Below are positions 45,885 to 54,828 of a stretch of DNA of 64,000 nt, piece by piece. The DNA comes from [Scytonema hofmanni] UTEX 2349. Lineage in GTDB: Bacteria; Cyanobacteriota; Cyanobacteriia; Cyanobacteriales; Nostocaceae. A program made the translations under genes and the position numbers. The notes beneath the pieces are model-generated. The model made no database searches, was not told the DNA's origin, and saw nothing but the letters and a program-made list of their open reading frames with translations. The DNA lies in NCBI RefSeq assembly GCF_000582685.1, contig NZ_KK073768.1, forward strand, positions 4,057,077-4,121,076, written 5' to 3'. Numbering within the stretch: the stretch's first letter is position 1; each line of letters starts with the position of its first letter.

Positions 45885-45906
45885 AGACGTTCCAGTGGAA
45901 CGTCTT
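45881..45906. repeat. interspersed hairpin repeat overlapping a stop codon
   Basis: GTAGAGACGTTCCAGTGGAA copy; its first TAG is the stop codon of the FAD oxidoreductase gene. Confidence 0.8.
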
Positions 45907-45970
45907 TTGTGTGGATTTTGTGTGCAATGACGAAAAGTTAAGATATCCACTAATTTAAACCCGTTGGTGC

Positions 45971-46189
45971 GTGATATTAGAAGTAAGTTATGGTAAGCTA
46001 GGCAATCGCACTTACGTATCAATTAAAGGCGAACCTCAAAAGCCCTATTCAAAGAGCGTATAACCTGATTATGTTGCGCTATCAGATATACAAACTATTA
46101 TTAAGTTTGGCGAAAAGTGTGAATTTGCTGCTTTGAGTAAATTTATCAAAGCGGTTGACGGTGATGAAATTATGAGACTGTGGAAATGA
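45971..46189 (+). pseudogene. broken small gene overlapping the SNF2 gene start
   Basis: Unknown small protein interrupted by one in-frame TAA at 46061-46063. A GTG at 45971 opens 30 codons (ILEVSYGKLGNRTYVSIKGE), and after the stop the same frame continues for 41 codons (ALSDIQTIIKFGEKCEFAAL, ending MRLWK). Its TGA stop shares the ATGA tetranucleotide with the start of the SNF2 gene (46186-46189), the usual sign of a translationally coupled pair. The frame is otherwise clean, so the break is recent, or the TAA is a sequencing error. I do not recognise the family. Confidence 0.6.
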
Positions 46190-49100
46190 TTCAAATTGGT
46201 TCATTGGTGCGATCGCGCAATAACAATCTGGGAATAGGCAAAGTTACTCAAATATCCGAACAATCGGTAGTTGTAGAATATTTTTGCTCCTTAGGAAAGC
46301 AAATTCAAAATACGTTACCTTTAATTTCCCTGTCTCAAGTGAGAATTCAGCGTCAAACTCGCTGTTATATCAAATTAGAAAATGAAGACAGATGGGGAAT
46401 CGGTAGAATTTTCGCATGGGATGAAGATAACGATTTATATCAAATTGATTTACCAGATAAAAAGACGGTATTAGTACCTGAAGAAGAAGTTTACGTGCGT
46501 TGCGATTTACCAATTGAAGACCCAATTGATATTTTAGCGATGAAGGGTCAAGAAACGCCGTACTTCCACGAAAGACGACTTGCTTTAGTTAATTGTTTGA
46601 TGTCGCAACGCGCTGTCAGTCGGGGCATGACAGGCTTACTTTCTGCTAACATTAAGCTTTATCCCCACCAAGTTGAAGTTATCCGCAGAGTTTTAGAAGA
46701 CCCAATTCAACGCTACTTATTAGCTGATGATGAAGGTTTGGGAAAAACGATTGAAGCGGGTGTTATTCTTCGCCAATATTTGTTAGATGAACCCCAGGGA
46801 ACAGCTTTAGTAGTAGTACCGCAATATTTACTTGAACAATGGCATCAAGAGTTAGAAAATAAATTTTATATCTCTCATTTTCCTGATAGAGTGAAAGTGG
46901 TAGCGGTGGAAGATGTGCAGAAAATTAACCGCAATGCAGATATAAATTTTGTAATTTTAGATCAAGCTGACAAAATTGCGGCAATGGCGTACTCATTTGA
47001 CGCTTCACAACGCCAGAGTTTTGCGATTTACAAACACATAGCTCATAAATGCGATCGCCTACTTTTACTTACTGGTACTCCACTATTAAACCACGAGCGC
47101 GATTATCTGGCGATGCTACATCTGTTAGATCCTGACATCTATCGGATGGATGATTTGACTTCATTTCGCGCCAAAGTGCAAAACCGCGACGCAATTGGTA
47201 AAATTTTAGTTTCTTTGGAAAATGCAGATTCTGTTGGTTTGAAAGACAACTTAAATCAACTCCAAAAGCTTTTTCCCAAAGATACTTATTTACAGCATTT
47301 AGCAGACCAGCTAGAAGATTTACAAACAGCCACCGACCAAGATAAAATCATCAAAGCAATTCGCACCCACATCAGCGACACACATCGACTTCATAGACGA
47401 ATTCTCCGCAATCGTCTTGCTTCGGTAGAAGATGTAATTCTTGAGAGAAATATTACACCCAAAGCCGAGTATGATTTAGATGAGCGTTCCATAGACATTC
47501 ACGAATTAATTGAAAAGTGGCGTGGCGTTGCTTCCAATGAAAAAGAGTATCAGCGGATATTTTTGCTTTTATTTCTGGGTTCTGGTACTTGGTTTGGTCT
47601 TTTAGAACAGATTATCACCGCACGCTTAAAGAACGTAGCTGGCAAAGAGTTAATTCAAGATTTTGGTGATGAAAGCATTTCCATGCTTACCGACACTCCG
47701 AAATTTGCTTCTGAAGAAGAGATTTTAGAGTCTTTGCTGAAAATTGTTCGACAACCGTCAGAAGATGGCGATCGCATCGAATTACTCAAAACAGTATTAC
47801 TTTACCACCTCAGCGAACGCTTTAATCTGCAATCTTATCGGTCAAATCTCAGCAAATTACTCGAACAAGTACAGCGACGGATTATAAGACCAATACCAGG
47901 TGATACACTCCCAAAAATAGTTGTATTTACCAGTTTTGCACTAGTTGGTGCAGAAATCGTTCGTTGTTTGAGAAGCAGTTTTGGTAAAGCAACTGTCGCT
48001 ACTCATCAAGTCGGACAAACTCGTGCTGAAGTTGAAAAGAATCTTAAACAATTCAAAAACGATCCAAAGTGTTTTATTCTTGTTTGTGATTCTGCCGGCG
48101 AAGAAGGTCGTAGTTTACAATTTGCCGACTGGATGATTCATTTTGACATTCCTTGGTCGCCAAATAGCCTGGAAAAAAGAATCAGTAGGATAGACAGCAT
48201 CTACATTACACAGAAAAGTGAGTTAACAGTATTTGCAGGTGCAGATTTAGAAGATAGTCCCCACGATGCTTGGTATCGTCTGTTAAAAGAAGGTTTAACA
48301 ATCTTTCGGCAATCAATTACCAATTTTCAGTTTTATCTAGATAAAAAATTGCCGCAACTCGAAGCAAAGCTGTTTGAAACAGGAGGAAATGGACTAGTAG
48401 AAATTATAGAACAAATCCAAGATGAAATCGCCGTAGAAAAAATCAAACTGAGCCAGCAAAACGTTTTAGACGAGATTGATATTCTGGATGAAGATGCTAC
48501 CCAGTATTTTACAGCATTAGATAATTATGATGCTCAATATCAAGAAATACAGCGATGTGTAGAAGGATGGATTTGTGATGCTTTAGAATTTAAGCAAGTT
48601 TATAAAACCGATTTCACTGGAATACAGCGCTACCAACCAACAATGCGTACCTTGCTTCCAGTAGATGAATTGAGAACTTACTTCAACACTTTTGCAGAGA
48701 CATTTGGTACTTTTAACCGCCAATTAGCAAATCAAAATTCTGATATCAATCTCTATAGAATTGGTGAAGAGTTTCTGGAATCATTAGCATCCTATATCCA
48801 CTGGGATGATAGAGGTCAAGCTTTTGCACTATGGCGTTTTGATAAATCTTGGGATAAGAGTGAAGGTAAAGAATGGTTTGGTTTTAGATTCAATTATATA
48901 ATTGAAGCCAATTTAACTTACCTTAAGGATGACACCAAATATCAGATTCTCAAGCGTCGCGCTGATGGCTTATTTCCACCAATAGTCGAGTCTATTTTCG
49001 TTGATGCAGTTGAGCCTATGTCTATAGTGCAAAATGAAGAATTATTAACTATTTTGCAGCGTCCTTATAGAGGTAAAGGTGGCATTCAATACCGTGATTA

Positions 49101-49488
49101 TAATTTAGCCAAAACTCGATTATCAATAATTGATAACTTTGTTGAAGCTAATAAATGGCAAGATTTTTGTTATCAAGCGCGTCAAAGTTCTTTGGAATTA
49201 CTCCAGCAGCGTCCTGATTTTCGGGAATTGTGTGAAAAGCAGGCGAAAATTGCTGAAGATAAATTAAATAAGCGGGTTGAACAATTACAACTGCGGCTTA
49301 ATCAACTTGTTGAAAACAAAGAAAGGTCAAATTCTGAGCTAGCAGAAGAAATTGAAACAGAAACTGACTTAATACAACTAATAATAGAAGGAATTCGCCA
49401 TCCTTCTATTCGCCTTGATTCTGTTGGTTTTATTGTCGTTTCTGGATGTCCTCCGACTCAATCTGATGAAGAAGGTGATTATTCGTAA
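46186..49488 (+). CDS. SNF2-family helicase, DpdE-like, with altered motif II
   Basis: 1100 residues from the ATG at 46186. N-terminal small beta domains (1-105, with GSLVRSRNNNLGIGKV) precede an SF2 ATPase: motif I DDEGLGKT (181-188), motif II DQAD (259-262) in place of DEAH, motif III LTGTPLLNHERD, then a C-terminal helicase lobe (CDSAGEEGRSLQFADW, EKRISRIDSI) and a 400-residue tail with a coiled coil. It resembles DpdE, the SNF2 protein of the Dpd 7-deazaguanine DNA modification/defence loci, but no other dpd gene is here. A defence role is inferred. Loss of the Walker B Glu suggests reduced ATP hydrolysis. Confidence 0.85.
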   Translation: MIQIGSLVRSRNNNLGIGKVTQISEQSVVVEYFCSLGKQIQNTLPLISLSQVRIQRQTRCYIKLENEDRWGIGRIFAWDEDNDLYQIDLPDKKTVLVPEEEVYVRCDLPIEDPIDILAMKGQETPYFHERRLALVNCLMSQRAVSRGMTGLLSANIKLYPHQVEVIRRVLEDPIQRYLLADDEGLGKTIEAGVILRQYLLDEPQGTALVVVPQYLLEQWHQELENKFYISHFPDRVKVVAVEDVQKINRNADINFVILDQADKIAAMAYSFDASQRQSFAIYKHIAHKCDRLLLLTGTPLLNHERDYLAMLHLLDPDIYRMDDLTSFRAKVQNRDAIGKILVSLENADSVGLKDNLNQLQKLFPKDTYLQHLADQLEDLQTATDQDKIIKAIRTHISDTHRLHRRILRNRLASVEDVILERNITPKAEYDLDERSIDIHELIEKWRGVASNEKEYQRIFLLLFLGSGTWFGLLEQIITARLKNVAGKELIQDFGDESISMLTDTPKFASEEEILESLLKIVRQPSEDGDRIELLKTVLLYHLSERFNLQSYRSNLSKLLEQVQRRIIRPIPGDTLPKIVVFTSFALVGAEIVRCLRSSFGKATVATHQVGQTRAEVEKNLKQFKNDPKCFILVCDSAGEEGRSLQFADWMIHFDIPWSPNSLEKRISRIDSIYITQKSELTVFAGADLEDSPHDAWYRLLKEGLTIFRQSITNFQFYLDKKLPQLEAKLFETGGNGLVEIIEQIQDEIAVEKIKLSQQNVLDEIDILDEDATQYFTALDNYDAQYQEIQRCVEGWICDALEFKQVYKTDFTGIQRYQPTMRTLLPVDELRTYFNTFAETFGTFNRQLANQNSDINLYRIGEEFLESLASYIHWDDRGQAFALWRFDKSWDKSEGKEWFGFRFNYIIEANLTYLKDDTKYQILKRRADGLFPPIVESIFVDAVEPMSIVQNEELLTILQRPYRGKGGIQYRDYNLAKTRLSIIDNFVEANKWQDFCYQARQSSLELLQQRPDFRELCEKQAKIAEDKLNKRVEQLQLRLNQLVENKERSNSELAEEIETETDLIQLIIEGIRHPSIRLDSVGFIVVSGCPPTQSDEEGDYS

Positions 49489-49550
49489 ATTCGTAGTGAG
49501 GACTGAAGTCCTCTTCTAATTACAGCAGATTGCGTTGTTATTAAATACAC

Positions 49551-49573
49551 GTAGAGACGTAGCACAGAATAGT
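49551..49573. repeat. interspersed hairpin repeat, degenerate copy
   Basis: Left half GTAGAGACGTAGCAC kept; right half decayed. Confidence 0.55.
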
Positions 49574-49677
49574 CTTGTGAGCGGGTTTTAGGTTTTAGGA
49601 ATGTACCTCATTTACCTAAAATCTGCTATAAGACAATAGGCTTGGTGTTAAGAATTTTTGGTACTGATTTTAGACCT

Positions 49678-49726
49678 GTAGAGACGCGTTAGCGAAGCGG
49701 GACGAAGTTCAATTTCGCGTCTCTCG
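49678..49726. repeat. interspersed hairpin repeat, long variant
   Basis: GTAGAGACGCG..CGCGTCTCTC with a 25-bp interior that includes GCGTTAGCGAAGC. Confidence 0.65.
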
Positions 49727-49833
49727 TATTTCGGGCTTAACTGAACGGTATTGTGCTATAAGATAACGACTGAAGTCGTTACTACGTAAAGAAGAGAGAT
49801 AGATAATTCTACCTCTCTATCTCAAGTCAATTT

Positions 49834-49860
49834 AAAAGGTAATTCTTACTTTTACCTTTT
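49834..49860 (-). terminator. possible terminator hairpin at the rbcS stop
   Basis: AAAAGGTAA/TTACCTTTT form a 9-bp AT-rich stem with a 9-base loop, touching the rbcS stop codon. It lacks a following T run on the minus strand, so it may protect the transcript end and not terminate it. Confidence 0.35.
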
Positions 49861-50195
49861 TAGTATCTGCTGGTGCCGGGTTTGTGAACAATAAAGCTGA
49901 GAATTTGGCACTGCTTAACGTTGTCAAAACCCACAACCCGAATGAAGCTGGTGGAAAATTGAGAACGGCAACCTTGAACTTCGCTCAACACTTCTTGTGT
50001 TGATTTAGCGTTGAACAAAGGCAGCTTCCACATTGTCCAGTAGAATTCGTTTGGCTCGGATTTTTCGTTAAATTCGATCGCCGGAATGTAACCTTGATCT
50101 AAGATGTACTGCACTTGCTTGGCGATTTGAGCGTCAGACAGAGGGGGCAGATAAGACAGGGTTTCGTAACGACGCTCTTTTGGTAAGGTTTGCAT
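49860..50195 (-). CDS. rbcS: Rubisco small subunit
   Basis: 111 residues, typical length. It caps the L8 core of form I Rubisco in the carboxysome. The family sequence is clear: KERRYETLSYLPPLSDAQIA, GYIPAIEFNEKSEPNEFYWT and MWKLPLFNAKSTQEVLSEVQ, then a C-terminal FIRVVGFDNVKQCQ. It is the third gene of the rbcL-rbcX-rbcS operon, 158 bp after rbcX across a spacer with tandem repeats and a hairpin repeat. Confidence 0.98.
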   Translation of the reverse strand: MQTLPKERRYETLSYLPPLSDAQIAKQVQYILDQGYIPAIEFNEKSEPNEFYWTMWKLPLFNAKSTQEVLSEVQGCRSQFSTSFIRVVGFDNVKQCQILSFIVHKPGTSRY

Positions 50196-50214
50196 AGTTG
50201 GTAATAAAGTAGGG

Positions 50215-50354
50215 CAATTTTTGACTACAAAAATGATGGTTGTTGATTGTTAATTGTTGGTTGTTAGTTGTTAGTTGTAAAAAATTACTCATAACTACTA
50301 TCCCCCAACCACTATCCACCAACATTGTACAGACGCGATTAATCGCGTCTCTAC
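50215..50354. repeat. tandem and hairpin repeats between rbcX and rbcS
   Basis: TTGTTGATTG/TTAGTTGTTAGTTG units at about 50229-50278 and their near-complement CCAACCACTATCCACCAAC at 50305-50324 can pair. A hairpin repeat (GTACAGACGCGATTAATCGC, 50327-50354) ends at the rbcX stop codon. These would fold in the mRNA between the two genes. Confidence 0.75.
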
Positions 50355-50758
50355 TAACTCGATGAGTTATCCAAATTTGGATCTGAAGCTGCTTGTTCTG
50401 ATTCTGGGCTGGGTATCGACATATTTAATTGGGTAATTCGCTCTAAATGCTGACGACGGTGTTCTGTATTTGCTTGTTGAATACCAATACGAATCATTTC
50501 CGGTAAGAATTCGCTGACTTCGTTGGCGATATGTTCCCTGACAGTCATGATCCGCAAAGCCAAATCTGGCTTTTCTCGAAACAGACTTTGGATGTATGCT
50601 TCTCCATCCTGAATTTTGTCGGCGGAGAAGTTATGCAGCCAAAACGCCAAGGGAGGATTTGTTTCGCCAAGTTGAGTTAGCACCGTCCGCACTGCTTGAT
50701 AAGTTAGGTAGCTAGAAAGCGTTTTAACTGTATCTTTTGCAATTTGTTTTAAATCCAT
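50354..50758 (-). CDS. rbcX: Rubisco assembly chaperone RbcX
   Basis: 134 residues. RbcX is a homodimeric helical chaperone that binds the C-terminal peptide of RbcL and helps assemble the large-subunit octamer. The conserved N-terminal helices are LKQIAKDTVKTLSSYLTYQA and VRTVLTQLGETNPPLAFWLH, followed by AYIQSLFREKPDLALRIMTV. The tail after about residue 110 is variable, as usual. It lies between rbcL and rbcS, the arrangement common in filamentous cyanobacteria. Confidence 0.97.
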   Translation of the reverse strand: MDLKQIAKDTVKTLSSYLTYQAVRTVLTQLGETNPPLAFWLHNFSADKIQDGEAYIQSLFREKPDLALRIMTVREHIANEVSEFLPEMIRIGIQQANTEHRRQHLERITQLNMSIPSPESEQAASDPNLDNSSS

Positions 50759-50764
50759 GCTTGA

Positions 50765-50848
50765 CCCAGCCCAAAAGAGTTATGAGTTAGAAGTTAGGAG
50801 TTATAACTTAATTTAACTCCTAACTCCTAACTTCTAACTTCTAACTTG
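50765..50848. repeat. tandem repeats between rbcL and rbcX
   Basis: TTAGAAGTTAGGAGTTA units, then their complement TAACTCCTAACTTCTAACTT, together forming a long imperfect stem between the two coding regions. This is the type of short tandem repeat often seen in this operon in Nostocales. Confidence 0.85.
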
Positions 50849-50851
50849 AAA

Positions 50852-52282
50852 TCAGACGGTATCCATTGCCTCGAACTCGAACTTGATTTCTTTCCACAGT
50901 TCGCAAGCAACAGCCAATTCTGGGGACCACTTACAAGCTTCGCGGATGACATCGTTACCTTCGCGAGCGAGGTTGCGTCCTTCGTTACGTGCTTGGATAC
51001 AAGCTTCTAAAGCGACGCGGTTAGCAGTTGCGCCAGGAGCGTTACCCCAAGGGTGTCCGAGAGTACCACCACCAAATTGTAGTACGGAGTCGTCGCCGAA
51101 GATTTCTACTAGTGCGGGCATGTGCCATACGTGGATACCACCGGAAGCAACTGCCATTACACCAGGCATGGAAGCCCAATCTTGGGTAAAGTAGATACCG
51201 CGTGACTTGTCTTGTTCAACGTAGTTTTCACGTAGCAAGTCAACGAAGCCCATTGTAATACCGCGTTCACCTTCCAGCTTACCGACAACGGTTCCGGTGT
51301 GGATGTGATCGCCACCAGACATCCGCAAGCACTTCGCCAATACGCGGAAGTGGATACCGTGGTTCTTTTGACGGTCGATAACAGCGTGCATAGCGCGGTG
51401 GATGTGCAGCAATAGACCGTTCTTGCGACACCAGATAGCCAAGGTGGTGTTAGCGGTGAAACCTGCTGTCAGGTAGTCATGCATGATGATGGGCATTTTG
51501 AGTTCTTTAGCGAACTCAGCCCGTTCCAACATTTGTTCGCAGGTGGGAGCGGTAACGTTGAGGTAGTGACCTTTGATTTCACCGGTTTCAGCTTGTGCTT
51601 TGTGGATGGCTTCTGATACAAACAGAAAGCGATCGCGCCATCTTTGGAATGGTGCTGAGTTGATGTTTTCGTCGTCTTTGGTGAAGTCCAAACCACCGCG
51701 CAAGCACTCATAAACGGCACGTCCGTAGTTCTTCGCGGACAAACCGAGTTTGGGCTTGATGGTACAACCCAACAAGGGACGACCATATTTGTTTAATTTG
51801 TCACGTTCAACTTGAATCCCGTGAGGAGGTCCTTGGAAAGTCTTCAGATAAGCGACAGGAATCCGTAAGTCTTCCAAACGCAATGCACGCAATGCTTTGA
51901 AACCGAACACGTTACCTACAATCGAGGTCAACATGTTGGTTACAGAGCCTTCCTCAAACAAGTCTAGAGGATAAGCAACGTAGCAAATGTACTGATTGTC
52001 TTCGCCAGGAACTGGTTCGATGTCGTAGCAACGACCTTTGTAGCGGTCAAGGTCAGTTAATAGGTCAGTCCATACTGTTGTCCAAGTACCAGTGGAAGAC
52101 TCAGCAGCTACGGCTGCACCAGCTTCTTCGGGAGGAACTCCAGGTTGTGGAGTCATCCGGAATGCTGCTAAAAGGTCTGTATCTTTAGGTGTGTAGTCTG
52201 GAGTGTAATAAGTTAATCTGTAATCTTTTACCCCAGCCTGATAACCAGATTTCGACTGAGTCTTCGTTTGCGCGTAAGACAT
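50852..52282 (-). CDS. rbcL: Rubisco large subunit (form IB)
   Basis: 476 residues. It carboxylates ribulose-1,5-bisphosphate in the Calvin cycle. Active-site segments are GCTIKPKLGLSAKNYGRAVY with the catalytic Lys, GGLDFTKDDENINS with the Lys that is carbamylated and its Asp/Glu magnesium ligands, and FTQDWASMPGVMAVASGGIH. A GGAAGGA Shine-Dalgarno lies 6 bases before the ATG. First gene of rbcLXS. The 800-bp upstream region should contain its promoter; no CbbR- or NtcA-type site was assigned. Confidence 0.99.
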   Translation of the reverse strand: MSYAQTKTQSKSGYQAGVKDYRLTYYTPDYTPKDTDLLAAFRMTPQPGVPPEEAGAAVAAESSTGTWTTVWTDLLTDLDRYKGRCYDIEPVPGEDNQYICYVAYPLDLFEEGSVTNMLTSIVGNVFGFKALRALRLEDLRIPVAYLKTFQGPPHGIQVERDKLNKYGRPLLGCTIKPKLGLSAKNYGRAVYECLRGGLDFTKDDENINSAPFQRWRDRFLFVSEAIHKAQAETGEIKGHYLNVTAPTCEQMLERAEFAKELKMPIIMHDYLTAGFTANTTLAIWCRKNGLLLHIHRAMHAVIDRQKNHGIHFRVLAKCLRMSGGDHIHTGTVVGKLEGERGITMGFVDLLRENYVEQDKSRGIYFTQDWASMPGVMAVASGGIHVWHMPALVEIFGDDSVLQFGGGTLGHPWGNAPGATANRVALEACIQARNEGRNLAREGNDVIREACKWSPELAVACELWKEIKFEFEAMDTV

Positions 52283-53080
52283 ACTTTATCCTTCCAACAA
52301 GTCAATCTTTTTTTACAAGCAAATTACGTACTGTACAATTTACCCTCACCCAGATTTTTCCCCCCAACAAATAGGCGGAAGATTCAGGAAATTTTTTCTG
52401 AAGGGTTGCTTTTAACAATGGGTAGCGGTTTCTTGTTTCACACTTAGTTCAGTTAGTAATCTTCTTCACCAGTGCAATTCAATTGGTATGAACGCAAGAT
52501 GCGCGTATACTCTTCCATCGTCCCACGAATGTAAATTATTTTTTATCTCTTTTTCGCACTCCACTAAAAATAGCTCAATTGAGCGATCGCTTCAAGTAAA
52601 TTCACTGGTAAAGCAAGGCTTGTATATATTACCGCTTCCTTTACCCCATATATCTTTGACCCGTTTCCGAGCAACAGACAAGGAGAAACTTTTTTTCAGA
52701 GCGGATTTAGCAGAGTCCTGAACGAAAGACAAAAATTGCACACCACGTAATTTGTATCTTGTTTCACAATATATCAATAATTCGATAAGTTATTCTTCTA
52801 ATCTTCTTAACTCTTTTATTTAAATTTATTATTTAATGTCAGAATTTAACATTTTATTAAGATATATTTACAAAATACAAGTCACAATAGTATCGCATTA
52901 TTCAAAAAACCTGCTTTAGAAGCAAGGAAAGTGAAAACTTAGACAAAGTTACTCAGTTTTTAGGATAATACCCATGCGATCGCATGGAAATACTGACGTA
53001 TAAACCAAGTTTCACAGCAGAAGATGGCGATCGCCCTCTAAGTTAAGATTGTAAAAGTTTTGTTTAGCTGAGGAGCGAGA
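52283..53080. other. rbcL upstream region, gene-free
   Basis: 798 bp between rbcL and the acetyltransferase. No gene was recognised. It should hold the rbcL promoter and a long leader. A HIP1-centred 16-bp palindrome CCATGCGATCGCATGG lies at 52972-52987. AT-rich blocks with no recognised operator fill the rest. Confidence 0.5.
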
Positions 53081-53635
53081 ATGTTAATTCCTCAACTTCA
53101 AACCCAGCGTTTAATTTTACGCGCATTTACCGAATCAGACCTTGACGCTTACGCCGAAATGTGCAGCGACCCCGAAGCTATGCGCTACATCGGTACGGGG
53201 AAACCTTTATCACGTTGGGAATCTTGGCAAAGCATGGCAATGATGCTTGGTCATTGGCAACTGCGTGGCTATGGAATGTGGGCTGTAGAAGAACGCTTCA
53301 ATGGTGAGATGATTGGTAGGATAGGCTGTTGGCAACCCGAAGGCTGGACTGGATTTGAGATTGGCTGGAGTTTGCGATCTTATTATTGGGGTCGTGGTTT
53401 GGCAACCGAAGGGGCAAAAGCAGCAATGCACTATGCTTTTGAAGTGTTGCAGCAGTCTCATGTAATTAGCTTGATTCGTCCAGAGAATCTTGCTTCTAGA
53501 CGGGTGGCAGAAAAGTTAGGTGAGAAACTCGAAGGGACAACAGAGATTTTTGGTAGTGAAGCGGTAATCTACGGCATTAGTCGAGAAGATTGGCACTTCA
53601 AAATTTCTACGCTTCACCCCAACAAAACTGTTTAA
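53081..53635 (+). CDS. GNAT family N-acetyltransferase (RimJ/RimL-like)
   Basis: 184 residues. The N terminus LQTQRLILRAFTESDLDAYA is typical of RimJ/RimL-type ribosomal-protein N-acetyltransferases. The acetyl-CoA region follows (IGWSLRSYYWGRGLATEGAK) and the C-terminal part has LIRPENLASRRVAEKLGEKL. It transfers acetyl from acetyl-CoA to an amine; the target is unknown. GAGGAG lies 5 bases before the ATG. It is followed 57 bp later by the beta-propeller gene on the same strand, perhaps in one transcript. Confidence 0.9.
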   Translation: MLIPQLQTQRLILRAFTESDLDAYAEMCSDPEAMRYIGTGKPLSRWESWQSMAMMLGHWQLRGYGMWAVEERFNGEMIGRIGCWQPEGWTGFEIGWSLRSYYWGRGLATEGAKAAMHYAFEVLQQSHVISLIRPENLASRRVAEKLGEKLEGTTEIFGSEAVIYGISREDWHFKISTLHPNKTV

Positions 53636-53691
53636 AAGATACGAACTACGGGAACACTGTAATTAACCCGCACCCTTTGCAGACAAAGGCT

Positions 53692-54822
53692 ATGGGAAAT
53701 GTTTCCAAAGGAAGTTTAACAGTGATATTGTATCGAATTCGCATTCTTTTATTAATCAGTTCTGCTTTACTGGGGTTGGTAATCTCAATAACGATTCCAG
53801 TTAATGCTCAAAAAAATAATAGTTCTCCCCCACAAATAACTCCTGATGTAGATTCATCAGAATTAACTCCCTCTTACCCCGCTTCACCACCACCACCGCG
53901 AAAAGACCCTTTACCTGAGGACAGGGATCTGCAAGAACGTTTAAAAGAAACTGATTATCGTGTGAGTAACTTGTTGGGAGATGTTACAGGTAATCTTTGG
54001 GTGGGTTCTTGGCGGGGATTGTCGCACATTGACCCGAACACCGGTAAGATTTTAGGTAGAGTTAGTTTACCGAATGTGGCGATCGGTGCTTTAGCTCAAG
54101 ACAAAGTAGGACGCTTGTGGGTGGGAAATTACGAAGGCTTGCAACGAGTAGACCCCCGCACAAATGAAATCACAGCACAGAATTTATTTTTGCCTTCTAA
54201 ACGAGTTTTATCGCTGTTGATTGACAAACGTGGCTATTTGTGGACGGGAACTGATAATGGTCTAGCCTTAATTAGCCCAGACCAAGGTTTGATTATGACA
54301 ACAGTTAAAGACCTTCCTGGGGTTAGCGCTAACGCTTTAACTTTAGATGCTGATGGTCAACTTTGGGTTGGGACGCTTGATGGAGTAGTGCGGGTAAATA
54401 CGAAGAATGCTTACGTCATGAAGTGGATCAACAATTTACCAGGAACGACAGTCCAAGCTTTAGCAATTAGTCCAGAAGGGTTAATTTGGGCAGGAATGCC
54501 AAATAATTTGCTGGTTATTAACCCAAAAACTGGTGCAGTGTTGCGTTCTGTCACTCGGTTGCGCGGACGTAATGTCACAGCAGTAAGCTTTGCCAAAGAT
54601 GGTAGTGTTTGGGTCGGAACTAACAATGGTTTGTTAAGATTAAATCCACATACAGGATCGGTGTTAGACGAAGTTGCCGGTCTTCCTTCTAGTCGGGTGT
54701 TTGCCGTTGCACCTGACATTGGCAATAAACTATGGATCGGCACTAGTGAAGGTTTAGCTTGGTTAATGCCAAATATGCCAAAGGCAAAAACTCATCTAGC
54801 TTTTAGTCGCGCTGTTAAATAG
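53692..54822 (+). CDS. exported beta-propeller protein
   Basis: 376 residues from the ATG at 53692; an upstream TTG would overlap the acetyltransferase gene and is rejected. An N-terminal hydrophobic segment (ILLLISSALLGLVISI) ends VNAQ, a likely signal peptide. After a Pro-rich linker come about seven repeats of about 43 residues with the words LWVGT-x-GL and P-x-TG, as in the two-component-regulator-type propellers. There is no attached output domain, unlike classical hybrid sensors. The ligand is not known. Confidence 0.82.
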   Translation: MGNVSKGSLTVILYRIRILLLISSALLGLVISITIPVNAQKNNSSPPQITPDVDSSELTPSYPASPPPPRKDPLPEDRDLQERLKETDYRVSNLLGDVTGNLWVGSWRGLSHIDPNTGKILGRVSLPNVAIGALAQDKVGRLWVGNYEGLQRVDPRTNEITAQNLFLPSKRVLSLLIDKRGYLWTGTDNGLALISPDQGLIMTTVKDLPGVSANALTLDADGQLWVGTLDGVVRVNTKNAYVMKWINNLPGTTVQALAISPEGLIWAGMPNNLLVINPKTGAVLRSVTRLRGRNVTAVSFAKDGSVWVGTNNGLLRLNPHTGSVLDEVAGLPSSRVFAVAPDIGNKLWIGTSEGLAWLMPNMPKAKTHLAFSRAVK

Positions 54823-54828
54823 GGAAGA

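Larger units (their letters stand above)
49489..49859. other. repeat-rich spacer between SNF2 and rbcS
   Basis: No gene. It contains the hairpin GAGGACTGAAGTCCTC (49496-49512), a partial hairpin repeat at 49551-49573, a longer repeat at 49678-49726, the hairpin AACGACTGAAGTCGTT (49765-49780), and a hairpin abutting the rbcS stop (49834-49860). Several could end transcription from either side. Confidence 0.6.

Noticed and set aside
46186..49488. Complete Dpd DNA-modification locus
   Set aside because: Only the SNF2 protein resembles DpdE. No DpdA-type transglycosylase or other dpd gene is in the window.
52283..52600. Possible NtcA site (GTA-N8-TAC) upstream of rbcL
   Set aside because: GTA and TAC words occur, but none has the needed 8-base spacing.
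52488..52721. 77-codon open frame upstream of rbcL
   Set aside because: No coding character; the region is most likely promoter and leader.
53590..53691. Longer N terminus of the beta-propeller protein overlapping the acetyltransferase
   Set aside because: It would begin at TTG, reads through the end of another gene, and puts the signal peptide far from the N terminus.
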